This document shows positions 41,206 through 49,564 of a stretch of 64,000 nucleotides of DNA, piece by piece. A program made the position numbers and the translations under genes. The notes under the pieces were generated by a model that saw only the letters and a program-made list of their open reading frames with translations, was not told the DNA's origin and did not search any database. The stretch's first letter is position 1. Every line of letters starts with the position of its first letter. Source of the stretch: an uncultured Eubacteriales bacterium. GTDB taxonomy: Bacteria > Bacillota > Clostridia > Oscillospirales > Acutalibacteraceae. The stretch covers positions 1 through 64,000 of the forward strand of contig CAKSWC010000010.1 of assembly GCA_934511365.1 (NCBI GenBank), given 5' to 3'.

Positions 41206-42300
41206 ATGAAACTTGGAATAGTCGGTTTGCCGAATGTTGGCAAAAGTACCCTTTTCAACGCCATCACCAACGCAGGCGCTCAGTCTGCAAACTATCCGTT
41301 TTGCACCATTGAGCCGAATGTCGGCGTTGTTGCCGTTCCGGACTTTCGTCTTGACAGGCTCGCTCAGATGTATAACCCGGTGAAAGTTACTCCGGCAACG
41401 GTTGAATTTGTTGATATCGCCGGCCTTGTTCGCGGTGCTTCAAAGGGCGAGGGACTCGGAAACAAGTTCCTTTCCCATATCCGCGAGGTTGACGCCATTG
41501 TTCACGTTGTCCGCTGTTTTGAAAGCAACGATATCATCCATGTTGACGGAAGCGTTGACGCAAAACGAGACATTGAAACCATCAATCTTGAGCTTATCCT
41601 TTCCGACCTTGAGATGGTTGAACGGCGCATTGACCGGACAACAAAGGCCATGAAAGGTGACAAGTCGCTGGCCTCTGAGGTTGCGTTCTTTAAGCGGGTT
41701 AAAGAGGCGCTTGAAAACGAAAAACCGGCAAGAAGCGTTGATTGCGATGAAACGGAAAAGGCACTGCTCGATTCAGCTTGCCTTCTGACCGGAAAAAAGG
41801 TTATTTATGCCTGCAACATGAGCGAGCAGGACTTCACAAACGGAATTGATTCAAACGAAAACTACAAAGCCGTTTGCGCCCTTGCCGAGGCTGAGGGCAG
41901 CGAGGTGCTTCCGATTTGCGCCGGACTTGAGGCGGAAATTTCATCGCTTTCAAAGGAAGATAAGGAAATTTTCCTTGCCGACCTTGGCATTCAGGAGGGC
42001 GGACTTGACCTGCTCATCAGAAAATGCTATCACCTGCTCGGCCTTATCTCATATCTCACGGCGGGACAGCCGGAGGTCAGAGCGTGGACGATTAAAGAGG
42101 GAACAAAGGCTCCGCAGGCCGCCGGAAAAATTCATTCCGACTTTGAACGCGGCTTTATCCGCGCAGAGGTCATCACCTTTGAAAACCTCATTGAATGCGG
42201 CTCGTTGGCCGCCGCAAGGGAAAAGGGGCTTATCCGTTCCGAGGGCAAGGACTATGTTATGAAGGACGGAGACGTTGTTCATTTCCTTTTCAATGTTTGA
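41206..42300 (+). CDS. ychF: redox-regulated ATPase YchF
   Basis: YchF (OLA1) is a translation-associated Obg-family P-loop protein that prefers ATP and is linked to oxidative stress response. The 364-residue protein, the usual length, has G1 GLPNVGKSTLFNAIT, G3 DIAGLVRGASKGEGLGNKFL, the altered G4 ACNMSE that favours ATP, and a C-terminal TGS-like domain with AWTIKEGTKAPQAAGKIHSDFERGFIRAEV. The ATG follows AAAAGAGG. Confidence 0.96.
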   Translation: MKLGIVGLPNVGKSTLFNAITNAGAQSANYPFCTIEPNVGVVAVPDFRLDRLAQMYNPVKVTPATVEFVDIAGLVRGASKGEGLGNKFLSHIREVDAIVHVVRCFESNDIIHVDGSVDAKRDIETINLELILSDLEMVERRIDRTTKAMKGDKSLASEVAFFKRVKEALENEKPARSVDCDETEKALLDSACLLTGKKVIYACNMSEQDFTNGIDSNENYKAVCALAEAEGSEVLPICAGLEAEISSLSKEDKEIFLADLGIQEGGLDLLIRKCYHLLGLISYLTAGQPEVRAWTIKEGTKAPQAAGKIHSDFERGFIRAEVITFENLIECGSLAAAREKGLIRSEGKDYVMKDGDVVHFLFNV

Positions 42301-42329
42301 TTTTGTTTTTTAATTTTTCAGCGTTTTGC

Positions 42330-42359
42330 ACGGGGGCCGCTTGAGGCTCCCGTTTTTTT
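42330..42359 (+). terminator. terminator of ychF
   Basis: The stem ACGGGGGCC/GGCTCCCGT with a 6-nt loop is followed by T7. Confidence 0.88.
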
Positions 42360-42400
42360 GCGCTGTTTTTTATTTGAAAGTTTTTCTTTTCTTCTTACGT

Positions 42401-42580
42401 TTTCACGCTCCGCCAATCGTACGGGGGTCGGCTCGCAACCGCCTGCGTTATTTTAGATGATAGATAATGGATAATGGATAATGGATAATAGATATTTTTT
42501 TCGTAGGGGGGTCGCTTGAGACCCTCGTTCTAGACGCCAGACGCAAAAATTTTAATGTGCTGCATGAGCTGATTGCGGTG
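42401..42580 (+). repeat. heptamer-repeat intergenic element 7 (mosaic)
   Basis: The gap before the AAA ATPase gene contains the 25-bp block shared with 39128-39152. It also has seven units of TTTTAGA/TAATGGA/TAATAGA (42453-42501), the module CGTAGGGGGGTCGCTTGAG shared with element 2, and ATTTTAATGTGCTGCA, the reverse complement of a block in element 1. This shows module shuffling between elements. Confidence 0.8.
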
Positions 42581-42602
42581 AGCAGCTTTGCTTTGAGGAA
42601 AT

Positions 42603-43904
42603 TCAGACAAGTGTGTCATCCAGCAGAAAGTCGATGACGCTGATATTGAGAATGCCGTTGTCATCATACCAACGCTTGCGAATGTCATGACGTACAATAA
42701 TCTTCGGGAAAGAATCGCCGGTCAGCGCAAAAGGCTTGCTTTCGGTGATTGCCTTTTCCTCTGTTCCCAATGCGTAGGCAGACTGAATGTAGGTCTTCTT
42801 GCCGCCGGAGGCTGCAATGAAGTCAATTTCCCGCGCAACCGGAACGACCTTTCCTTTGGCTTTTTTCTCATTGCCATAGACGATGCCGATGTCAACGGAG
42901 CATTCGCGGATCATTAGTTCATTGAAAATGATGTTTTCCATGATGTGCGTCATTTCCTGCTGACGGAAGCCGATACGGGCATTTCTCAGTCCAATGTCCT
43001 CACAGTAGTATTTGTTGGGATAGTCAAAATAGCTCTTTCCCTTGACATCCCAGCGCTTGCATTCGGTGAAGAGGAAGGAATCCGATAAGTGATCCATATA
43101 GGCTTTCACGGTGTTCAAGGCAACGACGTTTTCTCCACTGCGCTTCTGCACGGTGTTGATGGTGGCTGCAACCTTCGTCGGATTGGTCAGAGAGCCGATA
43201 GACGAACACAGCAGATCAAGAATCGCGGACAGCACATCCTCACGCTTGATCTTCTTCCGCTCTACAATGTCCTTCAGATAGACCTCAGAAAACAGCGATT
43301 TCAGATAAGCCATTTTCGCGGCATCCGTGGGACGGGACAGGATCAGCGGCATACCGCCGTAGAAGGCATAGTCCTCAAAGGCATCCTGCTTATCACCGCC
43401 TACGGCTGAATAGTATTCGGCAAAGGAAAGCGGATGCACACGGATCTCATCGCTCCGTCCCCGGAACTCAGTCAGTATATCGGAGGACAGCATTTTGGAG
43501 TTGCTGCCGGTCACATAAATGTCCAAGTTGGACAAAGACTTCAAATCGTTGAGCGCGTCGTAGAAGGTAATCTTCTTTCCGTCCGGATTGTAGGGATTCG
43601 GAACCTCGTCGGACATCTGAATCTCGTCTACAAAGAGATAATATTGGTCTGCGCTGTGTTCTACGATCTCACGGACATGAGAGGCAAGCTCCAACGGATT
43701 GCGATAGCGAATATCACGGGTCAAGTCCAGCTCAAAGGACAGAATGCGGTCTTCGGCAACGCCTTCACCGAGAAGATAGCTCTTGAACAGATTAAAAAGC
43801 AGATAGGACTTGCCGCATCTGCGGATGCCGGTGATAACCTTCACCTGACCATCCCACATAAAGGAGATGATTTTTTTCAAATAGCGATCTCGTTTAATTT
43901 CCAT
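42603..43904 (-). CDS. AAA_14/DUF4143 family ATPase
   Basis: The 433-residue protein starts with a P-loop domain (VITGIRRCGKSYLLFNL, then YLFVDEIQM as Walker B and VTGSNSKML as sensor 1). A DUF4143 C-terminal domain, related to restriction-endonuclease-like folds, follows. Members are widespread, highly variable and of unknown role, often in genomic islands. Wording of the coding sequence (ATC, GAT and CGG-rich) looks unlike the CTT/GAA/GCA-rich style of flanking genes, suggesting acquisition; this is an eye judgement. ATG follows TTGGAGG. Confidence 0.85.
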   Translation of the reverse strand: MEIKRDRYLKKIISFMWDGQVKVITGIRRCGKSYLLFNLFKSYLLGEGVAEDRILSFELDLTRDIRYRNPLELASHVREIVEHSADQYYLFVDEIQMSDEVPNPYNPDGKKITFYDALNDLKSLSNLDIYVTGSNSKMLSSDILTEFRGRSDEIRVHPLSFAEYYSAVGGDKQDAFEDYAFYGGMPLILSRPTDAAKMAYLKSLFSEVYLKDIVERKKIKREDVLSAILDLLCSSIGSLTNPTKVAATINTVQKRSGENVVALNTVKAYMDHLSDSFLFTECKRWDVKGKSYFDYPNKYYCEDIGLRNARIGFRQQEMTHIMENIIFNELMIRECSVDIGIVYGNEKKAKGKVVPVAREIDFIAASGGKKTYIQSAYALGTEEKAITESKPFALTGDSFPKIIVRHDIRKRWYDDNGILNISVIDFLLDDTLV

Positions 43905-44067
43905 GCTCCAACCTCCATTGAAAACTTGCTGATAATATCATGCTACTTTTCAATGGATATTATACACGGGCGCGAGAGAAAAATCAACGGTATCACTGAA
44001 AAGTTTATAGATAAACCCGACAACATTTCAATGAAAAGCGGAGGAAGCACAGTGCTATACAACTTGT

Positions 44068-44241
44068 CATCATTCATACCGCAATTTTGAAAAAGCAAAA
44101 AGAATCATTGAACAGTCCGTTAAAAAAGGCTGGCAAGGCTTCTTTGAATTGGAAGAAAGGAACAACTTATATGGCAACAAACGTGGCGGAACTGTTAAAA
44201 AACCAACCGAATTCAAGTATGGTGAAACCCTTGGCGGTTGA
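44068..44241 (+). pseudogene. C-terminal remnant of a phage-type replication protein
   Basis: One frame reads HHSYRNFEKAKRIIEQSVKK then GWQGFFELEERNN and stops at 44239-44241. The IIEQSVKKGWQGFFEL pattern is like the end of DnaD/phage replisome organiser proteins. The frame is closed upstream by a stop at 44032-44034 and has no start, so this is a decayed fragment. A + frame reading from 44087 in the same DNA is a shadow. Confidence 0.5.
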
Positions 44242-44328
44242 GGACATGATTTTTGCCCGCCTACACGGTCATTACGCCGGCCGGACTTTTTTCTGAAAAC
44301 CAGCGGTAAATTATATCCAAGTAATATA

Positions 44329-45444
44329 TTATTGCGTTATAACTTTTTCCGATTTAAGTCGGCGTATGCCAAACAGGAGAATCAAAGCGATAAGGGCTAT
44401 TGTTGACAAAGCCGAAACAGCAAGCTCACTTCCCATAAAAGACCGATGGATAACATCATTGAACGCCGAAAACAAACCTATCAACGGTATGTATTTAACC
44501 GGCACATTTTTTGGAAAAAAGCCGAACGAAATCAAGCAGGAAAGAAAAATTCCAAATGCCAACAGCAATTCATTGAACAACTGCGAGTTTTTAAGACTCT
44601 GAGAATAAAGTGAAACCGTCAGCGATACAGTTACCGAAAGTGACGCCAAAATTAACAGTATGGCAAGCAGTATAAGCACAGTACACGGTGAGCGGAGCAG
44701 ACCGGAAAAATATGGTGCATTTCCACCAAGCCGTTGAGAAAAGAAAAACGATATCACATTTATGGAGAGCGATATTCCCGAAACGGCAGCTAAGGCCAGT
44801 GCCTTTCCGAAAAAAATCCGTCTCCGCGGCTTAACGGTCAAAAGCAGACTTTCCAAAGTTTTCCGCTCTTTTTCTCCGGCAAACATATCGTTGGCGAAAC
44901 CTGCGGTTGATTGGAAAATCAGAGATATCAATAAAACCGGCATTATGAAATCAGAAATCGAGTTTGAGGCCGAGGGTGTTTTTCCCTCTTCATCAAGCAT
45001 ATTCATACTGAAAAAATCGCTGTGTTTTGTTTTATAAATTTCTGAATAAAAGGCAGAAAAGCTTTCTCCAAATTTTGTTGCTGCAAGAAGAGATTTATAT
45101 GAACGCGAAGAATAGACAAGATTGATTGAGCTGTTTTCAACCTTTAATAAAAAGTCAATTTTTCCGCTTTGCAAATCGCTTTGAATTGCTTTTTCGTCAT
45201 TTTCTGCATCAAAAAGCAGGATGCTTTTATTCTGCCGAATATAATCATCCAGAACCCTGTTTATATAACCGTTGTTTGAAACAACCGCAATTTTTGCCGT
45301 TGAGGAGGGAGAAGCGTTTAAGCTGTTTAATCCGAGTGACAGCAGAGGATAAATAAAAAGCGGAATTAACATTATTATGATTGAATATTTGTTTCTGATA
45401 ATTTCCTTGATTTCCTTGGCAGCTATTATTCCCATTGTTTTCAT
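44329..45444 (-). CDS. ABC transporter permease, NatB/ABC-2 type
   Basis: The protein of about 371 residues has an N-terminal membrane helix (IIIMLIPLFIYPLLSLGL), a large extracytoplasmic loop of about 140 residues, and five more helices at the C-terminal half with GEKERKTLESLLL, a motif typical of ABC-2/NatB permeases. It follows its ATPase after 14 nt. The frame is open from 45483; ATG at 45444 after AAGGAG is preferred. It is part of the XRE-controlled module. Confidence 0.85.
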   Translation of the reverse strand: MKTMGIIAAKEIKEIIRNKYSIIIMLIPLFIYPLLSLGLNSLNASPSSTAKIAVVSNNGYINRVLDDYIRQNKSILLFDAENDEKAIQSDLQSGKIDFLLKVENSSINLVYSSRSYKSLLAATKFGESFSAFYSEIYKTKHSDFFSMNMLDEEGKTPSASNSISDFIMPVLLISLIFQSTAGFANDMFAGEKERKTLESLLLTVKPRRRIFFGKALALAAVSGISLSINVISFFFSQRLGGNAPYFSGLLRSPCTVLILLAILLILASLSVTVSLTVSLYSQSLKNSQLFNELLLAFGIFLSCLISFGFFPKNVPVKYIPLIGLFSAFNDVIHRSFMGSELAVSALSTIALIALILLFGIRRLKSEKVITQ

Positions 45445-45458
45445 CGTTTTTGCTCTCC

Positions 45459-46145
45459 TTAATTCAGCGCAGACATAAGACATTTGCTTTTTTCATCGCT
45501 CTTGCTGTTTTTGAAAAAATCGGCTGTTAAAAAGCACTCCGCTGTTTTTCCGTTCTTTAAAACTGCAATGTTGTCGCTCAAGTCCGATATTTCAAAAATA
45601 TTGTGTGTTGCAACAAGAATGGACTTGTTTTTGCTCTTTAAAAACTTAATAAACTCAATCACATCGTTGGCTGTTTCAAGATCGAGCCCCGTTGAAGGCT
45701 CGTCCAAAAGGAGGAGATCCGGGTTGGAAATGAGGCAATTTGCAAACGCAATTTTTTGTCTCATGCCCCGTGAATACTGAAAGGAGCGGCGGCAATAAAA
45801 GCTTTTGAAGTGGAGCGTCTCATCAAGTTCATCAATACGCTTTTCAATAACACAGCGGCTAAGATTGTTGATTTGGCCGTAAAAGGTTATTATTTCCTTT
45901 CCGCTCAGATAATTATTAAGGGCAATGTCGCCGCCCATCAAGGTTCCTATGCCGGCGTTTTTTTCAAGACGTATTTCTCCGCCGTCCGGTTTGAGGATAC
46001 CGGATATAAGCCTTATCAAGGTACTTTTTCCGGCTCCGTTTTTTCCAACGAGCGCGGTTATCTTTCCGGTTTCAACATTAAGATTAAGTTTGTCAATTAC
46101 TTTATTTTTTGAAAACGACTTGCTCAGATTCAAAATCTCAACCAT
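45459..46145 (-). CDS. ABC transporter ATP-binding protein
   Basis: The 228-residue ATPase has Walker A GKNGAGKST, a signature that reads YSRGMRQK, Walker B LLLLDEPSTGLD and the H-loop ATHN. It resembles NatA and bacteriocin-immunity (DRA-type) transporters. The start at 46145 follows AGGAGG, which lies directly after a terminator, so expression should depend on readthrough from the short peptide gene upstream or on an undetected promoter. Confidence 0.9.
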   Translation of the reverse strand: MVEILNLSKSFSKNKVIDKLNLNVETGKITALVGKNGAGKSTLIRLISGILKPDGGEIRLEKNAGIGTLMGGDIALNNYLSGKEIITFYGQINNLSRCVIEKRIDELDETLHFKSFYCRRSFQYSRGMRQKIAFANCLISNPDLLLLDEPSTGLDLETANDVIEFIKFLKSKNKSILVATHNIFEISDLSDNIAVLKNGKTAECFLTADFFKNSKSDEKSKCLMSALN

Positions 46146-46160
46146 TTTTACCTCCTGTAT

Positions 46161-46200
46161 AAAAACGGAGCCGCTGTGCCCCAAAAAGACAAGCGGCTCC
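46161..46200 (-). terminator. terminator between short peptide gene and ABC genes
   Basis: On the minus strand the perfect 9-bp stem GGAGCCGCT/AGCGGCTCC with a 16-nt loop is followed by GTTTTT. It lies 23 nt after the peptide stop and just before the ABC ribosome site, so it may act as an attenuator that sets the peptide to transporter ratio. Confidence 0.85.
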
Positions 46201-46223
46201 ACGGTGTTAAGCGCAAAAAGAGG

Positions 46224-46313
46224 TTATCTTCTCTTTCTGTTCATTCTGCCAAGAGTCCATGCGGATGCCAATGTAACTGCAGAATATGCGACTGACCATG
46301 CAAGAAATGCCAT
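46224..46313 (-). CDS. 29-residue hydrophobic/cationic peptide upstream of ABC transporter
   Basis: The frame reads MAFLAWSVAYSAVTLASAWT then LGRMNRKRR: a 20-residue hydrophobic stretch, enough for one membrane pass, with a strongly basic tail. It begins with ATG 6 nt after AAAGGGGG, an excellent ribosome site, and is the first frame after a perfect promoter. The size, layout and place before an export-type ABC pair suggest a small membrane or exported peptide. No family is recognised. Confidence 0.7.
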   Translation of the reverse strand: MAFLAWSVAYSAVTLASAWTLGRMNRKRR

Positions 46314-46379
46314 GTTGATTTCCCCCTTTCGTCGATTTTTATGGTTACATAATCATGCAACCGGATGAAAAGTTTGTTT

Positions 46380-46455
46380 AACAGGAACTTTTCTGCCTAT
46401 GATTATACTACCATAGTTCCTGTTTGTCAAGAGAAATAGGAAGTAAAATTCCTAT
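46380..46455. promoter_or_regulatory. putative XRE operators in the divergent intergenic region
   Basis: Operator 1 is AACAGGAACT (46380-46389) with its exact inverse AGTTCCTGTT (46415-46424), spanning the minus-strand promoter. Operator 2 is ATAGGAA-N6-TTCCTAT (46436-46455), overlapping the -10 TATAAT (46453-46458) that would serve the XRE gene. The shared half-site AGGAA suggests one regulator represses both directions. Confidence 0.65.
46402..46430 (-). promoter_or_regulatory. consensus promoter of the peptide-ABC operon
   Basis: On the minus strand TTGACA (46425-46430) and TATAAT (46402-46407) are 17 bp apart. Inverted arms AACAGGAACT/AGTTCCTGTT flank the -10. Confidence 0.85.
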
Positions 46456-46489
46456 AATGTGTGAAAATATTAAGAATTGAGGAAGAATA

Positions 46490-46819
46490 ATGCTTATTTA
46501 TGAATTCAGACTTATAGGAAATAAACTCTTGACATTCAGAAAAAAGAACGGGCTGACTCAAAGCGAGGTTGCCGAAAAAGCCGGTTTATCCGACCGAACC
46601 TATGCCGACATTGAACGCGGCACAGTCAACATGAGGATTGAAACAGTTCTCAAAATCTGTGATGCGCTGAAGATTACGCCCAATGAAATTTTAACTGCCG
46701 ATGACGAAGACAGTGTTGTTCTTGAAGAAGAAATAATCAAAAGGTTAAGCCTTTGTACCCGAAGCGAAAAGGAGACTGCGCTAAGGCTTCTTAATGTTTA
46801 TCTTGATTCGCTGAAATAA
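46490..46819 (+). CDS. XRE-family transcriptional regulator
   Basis: The 109-residue protein has a Cro/CI-type helix-turn-helix at about 12-66 (LLTFRKKNGLTQSEVAEKAGLSDRTYADIERG) and an alpha-helical C-terminal stretch, possibly for dimerisation. The ATG follows GAGGAAG. It is divergent from the peptide-ABC operon with inverted repeats between, so it is the likely repressor of that operon and of itself; the inducing signal is unknown. Confidence 0.88.
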   Translation: MLIYEFRLIGNKLLTFRKKNGLTQSEVAEKAGLSDRTYADIERGTVNMRIETVLKICDALKITPNEILTADDEDSVVLEEEIIKRLSLCTRSEKETALRLLNVYLDSLK

Positions 46820-46936
46820 CACGGTTTTTGTTTTCTCTTATAATACGAGGGTTTTTCTTTGCTGACCGCCGCCGCGTTTAATCACCGGGTGCCCTTTTAT
46901 TTTTTTTGTTCCTCCAAAAAACTTTCTTCCTACCCC

Positions 46937-46964
46937 TTGAAAAACCGGAAAAAAGTGCTATAAT
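46937..46964 (+). promoter_or_regulatory. promoter of the hydrogenase-sensor cluster
   Basis: TTGAAA (46937-46942), a 16-bp spacer and TATAAT (46959-46964) lie about 125 nt before the PHP gene. The leader between shows no clear structure. Confidence 0.65.
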
Positions 46965-47091
46965 ATAACCGTATATAGTATTATTGCGGTAATTTGACCT
47001 TTTTTACATATATTTTGCGCGTTTCGGAAGTTGTTTAAGAGAGATTTTTGAAAGACGAAGATTTTTAAAAAGGGGAGAGGAGAGTATAAAC

Positions 47092-47982
47092 TTGTCAGCA
47101 GATTTACATTGTCATACCAAGCTTTCAGACGGAACAATGGGTATTGACGACATCATCATCCTTGCAAAAAAAAGCGGGGTAACAACCCTCGCAATCACCG
47201 ACCATGACTGCCTTGCCGGTACCGTTCGAGCCAAAATTATCGGCGAAAGATACGGCGTTACCGTTATCCCGGCGGTTGAGCTCACCTGCACGGACAAAAA
47301 GCGCGGCGGAAAAGCTCATATGCTTTGCTATTTTCCGGACAGCCCGGACAGACTTGAGGGCCTTTGCAAGCGCAATTCCCTCATCAGAAAAAGCGCCGGA
47401 AAGGTTATGGCCGTCAAGGTTACTCAGAAGTTTCCGGTAACAACGGAATTCATCGTTAAATGTGCCACCGGCTCAACGAACATCTATAAGCAGCACATTA
47501 TGCAGGCTCTTCTTGAAAGCGGCTTCACAACAACAATTTTTGGCGAGCTTTTCAACTCCCTTTTCAAAAAGGGCGGGGAAAACTGCGTCCTTGTTGAGGC
47601 CACCTACCCCTCTCCGGAGGAGACGCTGGAGGCCATTCATGACGCAGGCGGCATTGCCGTTCTTGCCCATCCCGGCTTTTATAACAACTTTGAGCTTTTG
47701 GATGACCTCATCCCCCTTGGACTTGACGGCGTTGAGGTCTGGCACCCGGAAAACACTCCCGAACAGCAGGAGTATCTTAAAAAGAAAGCAAAAAAACATA
47801 AGCTTGTGATGACCGGCGGAAGCGACTTTCACGGCGGCTACAACGCCTATCCCGTTCGCCTTGGCCAGTACGGCCCGGACGAGGACGCCCTTTCCGCTCT
47901 CATAAGCTACAAAGCAAAAATGAAGCGCAAGCAGAAAAAAGCCGCCGCAATCAAAGAGATTGAAGAAAAGCAGGCTAAATAA
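47092..47982 (+). CDS. PHP-domain phosphoesterase (TrpH/YciV-like)
   Basis: The 296-residue protein has the PHP metal motifs DLHCHTKLSDG, TDHDCLAG, PAVELTC, LAHPGFY and GGSDFHGG, as in the TrpH/RNase AM family that hydrolyses 3',5'-bisphosphates and short RNAs 5' to 3'. It starts with TTG after GGGGAGAGGAGAG; no ATG is available at the family start. It leads a run of six closely spaced genes ending with the sensory hydrogenase group. Confidence 0.88.
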   Translation: MSADLHCHTKLSDGTMGIDDIIILAKKSGVTTLAITDHDCLAGTVRAKIIGERYGVTVIPAVELTCTDKKRGGKAHMLCYFPDSPDRLEGLCKRNSLIRKSAGKVMAVKVTQKFPVTTEFIVKCATGSTNIYKQHIMQALLESGFTTTIFGELFNSLFKKGGENCVLVEATYPSPEETLEAIHDAGGIAVLAHPGFYNNFELLDDLIPLGLDGVEVWHPENTPEQQEYLKKKAKKHKLVMTGGSDFHGGYNAYPVRLGQYGPDEDALSALISYKAKMKRKQKKAAAIKEIEEKQAK

Positions 47983-48007
47983 ATTTTTTCAAAACGGAGG
48001 TATCCTT

Positions 48008-48589
48008 ATGGTGGACGATGTCAGAATATATAAAGGCAAAAAGGAAGAGTATGATTTTTCATCCAATCTTTCAACGGATATCGAGGCGCTCAATTCCTAC
48101 CGCCTTAACGGCAACCTTCAAAAAGCAAAGGAGCTTGGAAAAAAGCTCGCCGGTCTCACTCCCCTCATTGACGGGAACGAAAAAACCGAGCTTTCAATCG
48201 ACTTCAAAAAGCTTCTTGCGCCCAAGTTTCAGTCTCAGGACATTCTTTTTCAAATTCGGGTTTTGCTTGTTTTTGCGGCGGAATCGCTTCTCCAGCTCAA
48301 AATTCCGGCCGAGCAGCTTTCAACAACCGCAATCAACGCAATGCATGACACGCTGCGCAAGGAACACTCCGCCTTTTATAAAAACATTTCAGACGGAGCG
48401 GCGTTCACGTTCTATTACCTTGCAATGAAAAAGGGCAAGGACCTTGAAACCGATATCGGACAGGCGTTTGCAATGCTCTGCTCAGTGAGCAAAAACAGCG
48501 AAAGCTTCATTGAAGCCGGAAAGATAATCTGGAACACGGCCTGCAAAATTATTGAGGCCGAAATTGAAAAAGCGCAGTTTGCGCTTTAA
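48008..48589 (+). CDS. conserved-type hypothetical protein in hydrogenase-sensor cluster
   Basis: The 193-residue soluble protein, starting after CGGAGG, is mostly alpha-helical by appearance, with no membrane segment and no cysteine motif. I do not recognise it. It lies 25 nt after the PHP gene and 92 nt before the first DRTGG gene; a short imperfect repeat region (48600-48660) separates them. Confidence 0.75.
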   Translation: MVDDVRIYKGKKEEYDFSSNLSTDIEALNSYRLNGNLQKAKELGKKLAGLTPLIDGNEKTELSIDFKKLLAPKFQSQDILFQIRVLLVFAAESLLQLKIPAEQLSTTAINAMHDTLRKEHSAFYKNISDGAAFTFYYLAMKKGKDLETDIGQAFAMLCSVSKNSESFIEAGKIIWNTACKIIEAEIEKAQFAL

Positions 48590-48681
48590 AAAAATCACCA
48601 TCAATCAGCGTTAACCCAAAAATAGGCGGCGAAAGACTTTTTATATGCTCTTTCGCCGTTTTGTAAATACGGAGGAAAAAT

Positions 48682-49032
48682 ATGAAGGTCAAACAGGTTA
48701 AGGAAATTCTTGACGCCGAGGTCATTTGCAGGGACGATCTGCTTGAAACCGAGGTTCACACCGCCTGCGGCAGCGACATGATGAGCGATGTTCTTGCTTT
48801 TGTTAAAGAGCAGGCCGTTCTTCTCACGGGGCTTGTCAATCCCCAGGTTGTCCGGACGGCGGAAATGATGGATATGCACTGCATTGTTTTTGTCCGCGGA
48901 AAAAGGCCGAGCCTTGCAATGATCGAGCTTGCCGAAGAGCGCGACATGGTTATGCTCTGTTCAAAGATGGAGATGTTCACCGCCTGCGGAAAGCTTTATT
49001 CCCAAGGCTTGAGGGGAGGCAGCGGAGCATAA
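48682..49032 (+). CDS. DRTGG-domain protein 1
   Basis: The 116-residue protein resembles the DRTGG domain (a small domain seen in PTA-like and CBS-associated regulators): MKVKQVKEILDAEVICRDD...VLAFVKEQAVLLTGLVNPQVVRTAEMMDMHCIVFVRGKRP. It contains several Cys and Met that could sense redox state, which is only a suggestion. Its stop overlaps the start of the next gene by 1 nt. Its companion at 50933 is a second copy of the same domain type. Confidence 0.78.
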   Translation: MKVKQVKEILDAEVICRDDLLETEVHTACGSDMMSDVLAFVKEQAVLLTGLVNPQVVRTAEMMDMHCIVFVRGKRPSLAMIELAEERDMVMLCSKMEMFTACGKLYSQGLRGGSGA

Positions 49033-49457
49033 TGGAGTCCATAAAGCTTCACTATGACGTTCCGGGCGACGACTTCACAAGAGCCGGCGCAGCTTCCGGT
49101 GATGTTAAAAGAACGCTCAAACAGCTTGGAATTTCGCCCGGCGTTATCCGCAATGTTGCCGTTGCAATGTATGAGGGAGAAATCAACATGGTCATCCACG
49201 CCGGCGGAGGGGAAATAGACGTTGAAATCGACGGCGAAAACATCACAATGACCCTTTCCGACCACGGTCCCGGAATTGAAAATGTTGAACTTGCAATGAA
49301 AGAGGGATACTCAACCGCACCGGACAACATCCGCTGCCTCGGTTTCGGCGCCGGAATGGGGCTTCCCAACATTAAAAAATATACCGATGAGTTTTCCATT
49401 GACACCGCCGTTGGAGTTGGAACAACGCTCAAACTTAAAGTCCATATTGCACAGTGA
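49032..49457 (+). CDS. HATPase domain protein (anti-sigma/RsbW-like kinase)
   Basis: The 141-residue protein is a stand-alone GHKL ATPase with N-box YEGEINMVIHA, G1 LSDHGPGIE and G2 LGFGAGMGLPNIKKY. Such proteins act as serine kinases or anti-sigma factors, or as the output half of split histidine kinases. Placed between DRTGG and hydrogenase-like genes, it is the likely output element of a redox or H2 sensing system. No phosphatase or anti-anti-sigma partner is seen nearby. Confidence 0.85.
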   Translation: MESIKLHYDVPGDDFTRAGAASGDVKRTLKQLGISPGVIRNVAVAMYEGEINMVIHAGGGEIDVEIDGENITMTLSDHGPGIENVELAMKEGYSTAPDNIRCLGFGAGMGLPNIKKYTDEFSIDTAVGVGTTLKLKVHIAQ

Positions 49458-49564
49458 GCAATCAGACATAAAACACCTCAGAACAGCAATCATTTTTAAG
49501 GGCGAAACCCGTAACCGCCCTATTATCCGGATACATAGACAAGAGATATCCTTAAGGAGAAAAA

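Noticed and set aside
44087..44296. 69-residue + frame as a real gene
   Set aside because: Another frame of the same DNA reads as a protein remnant, and this frame has no family likeness.
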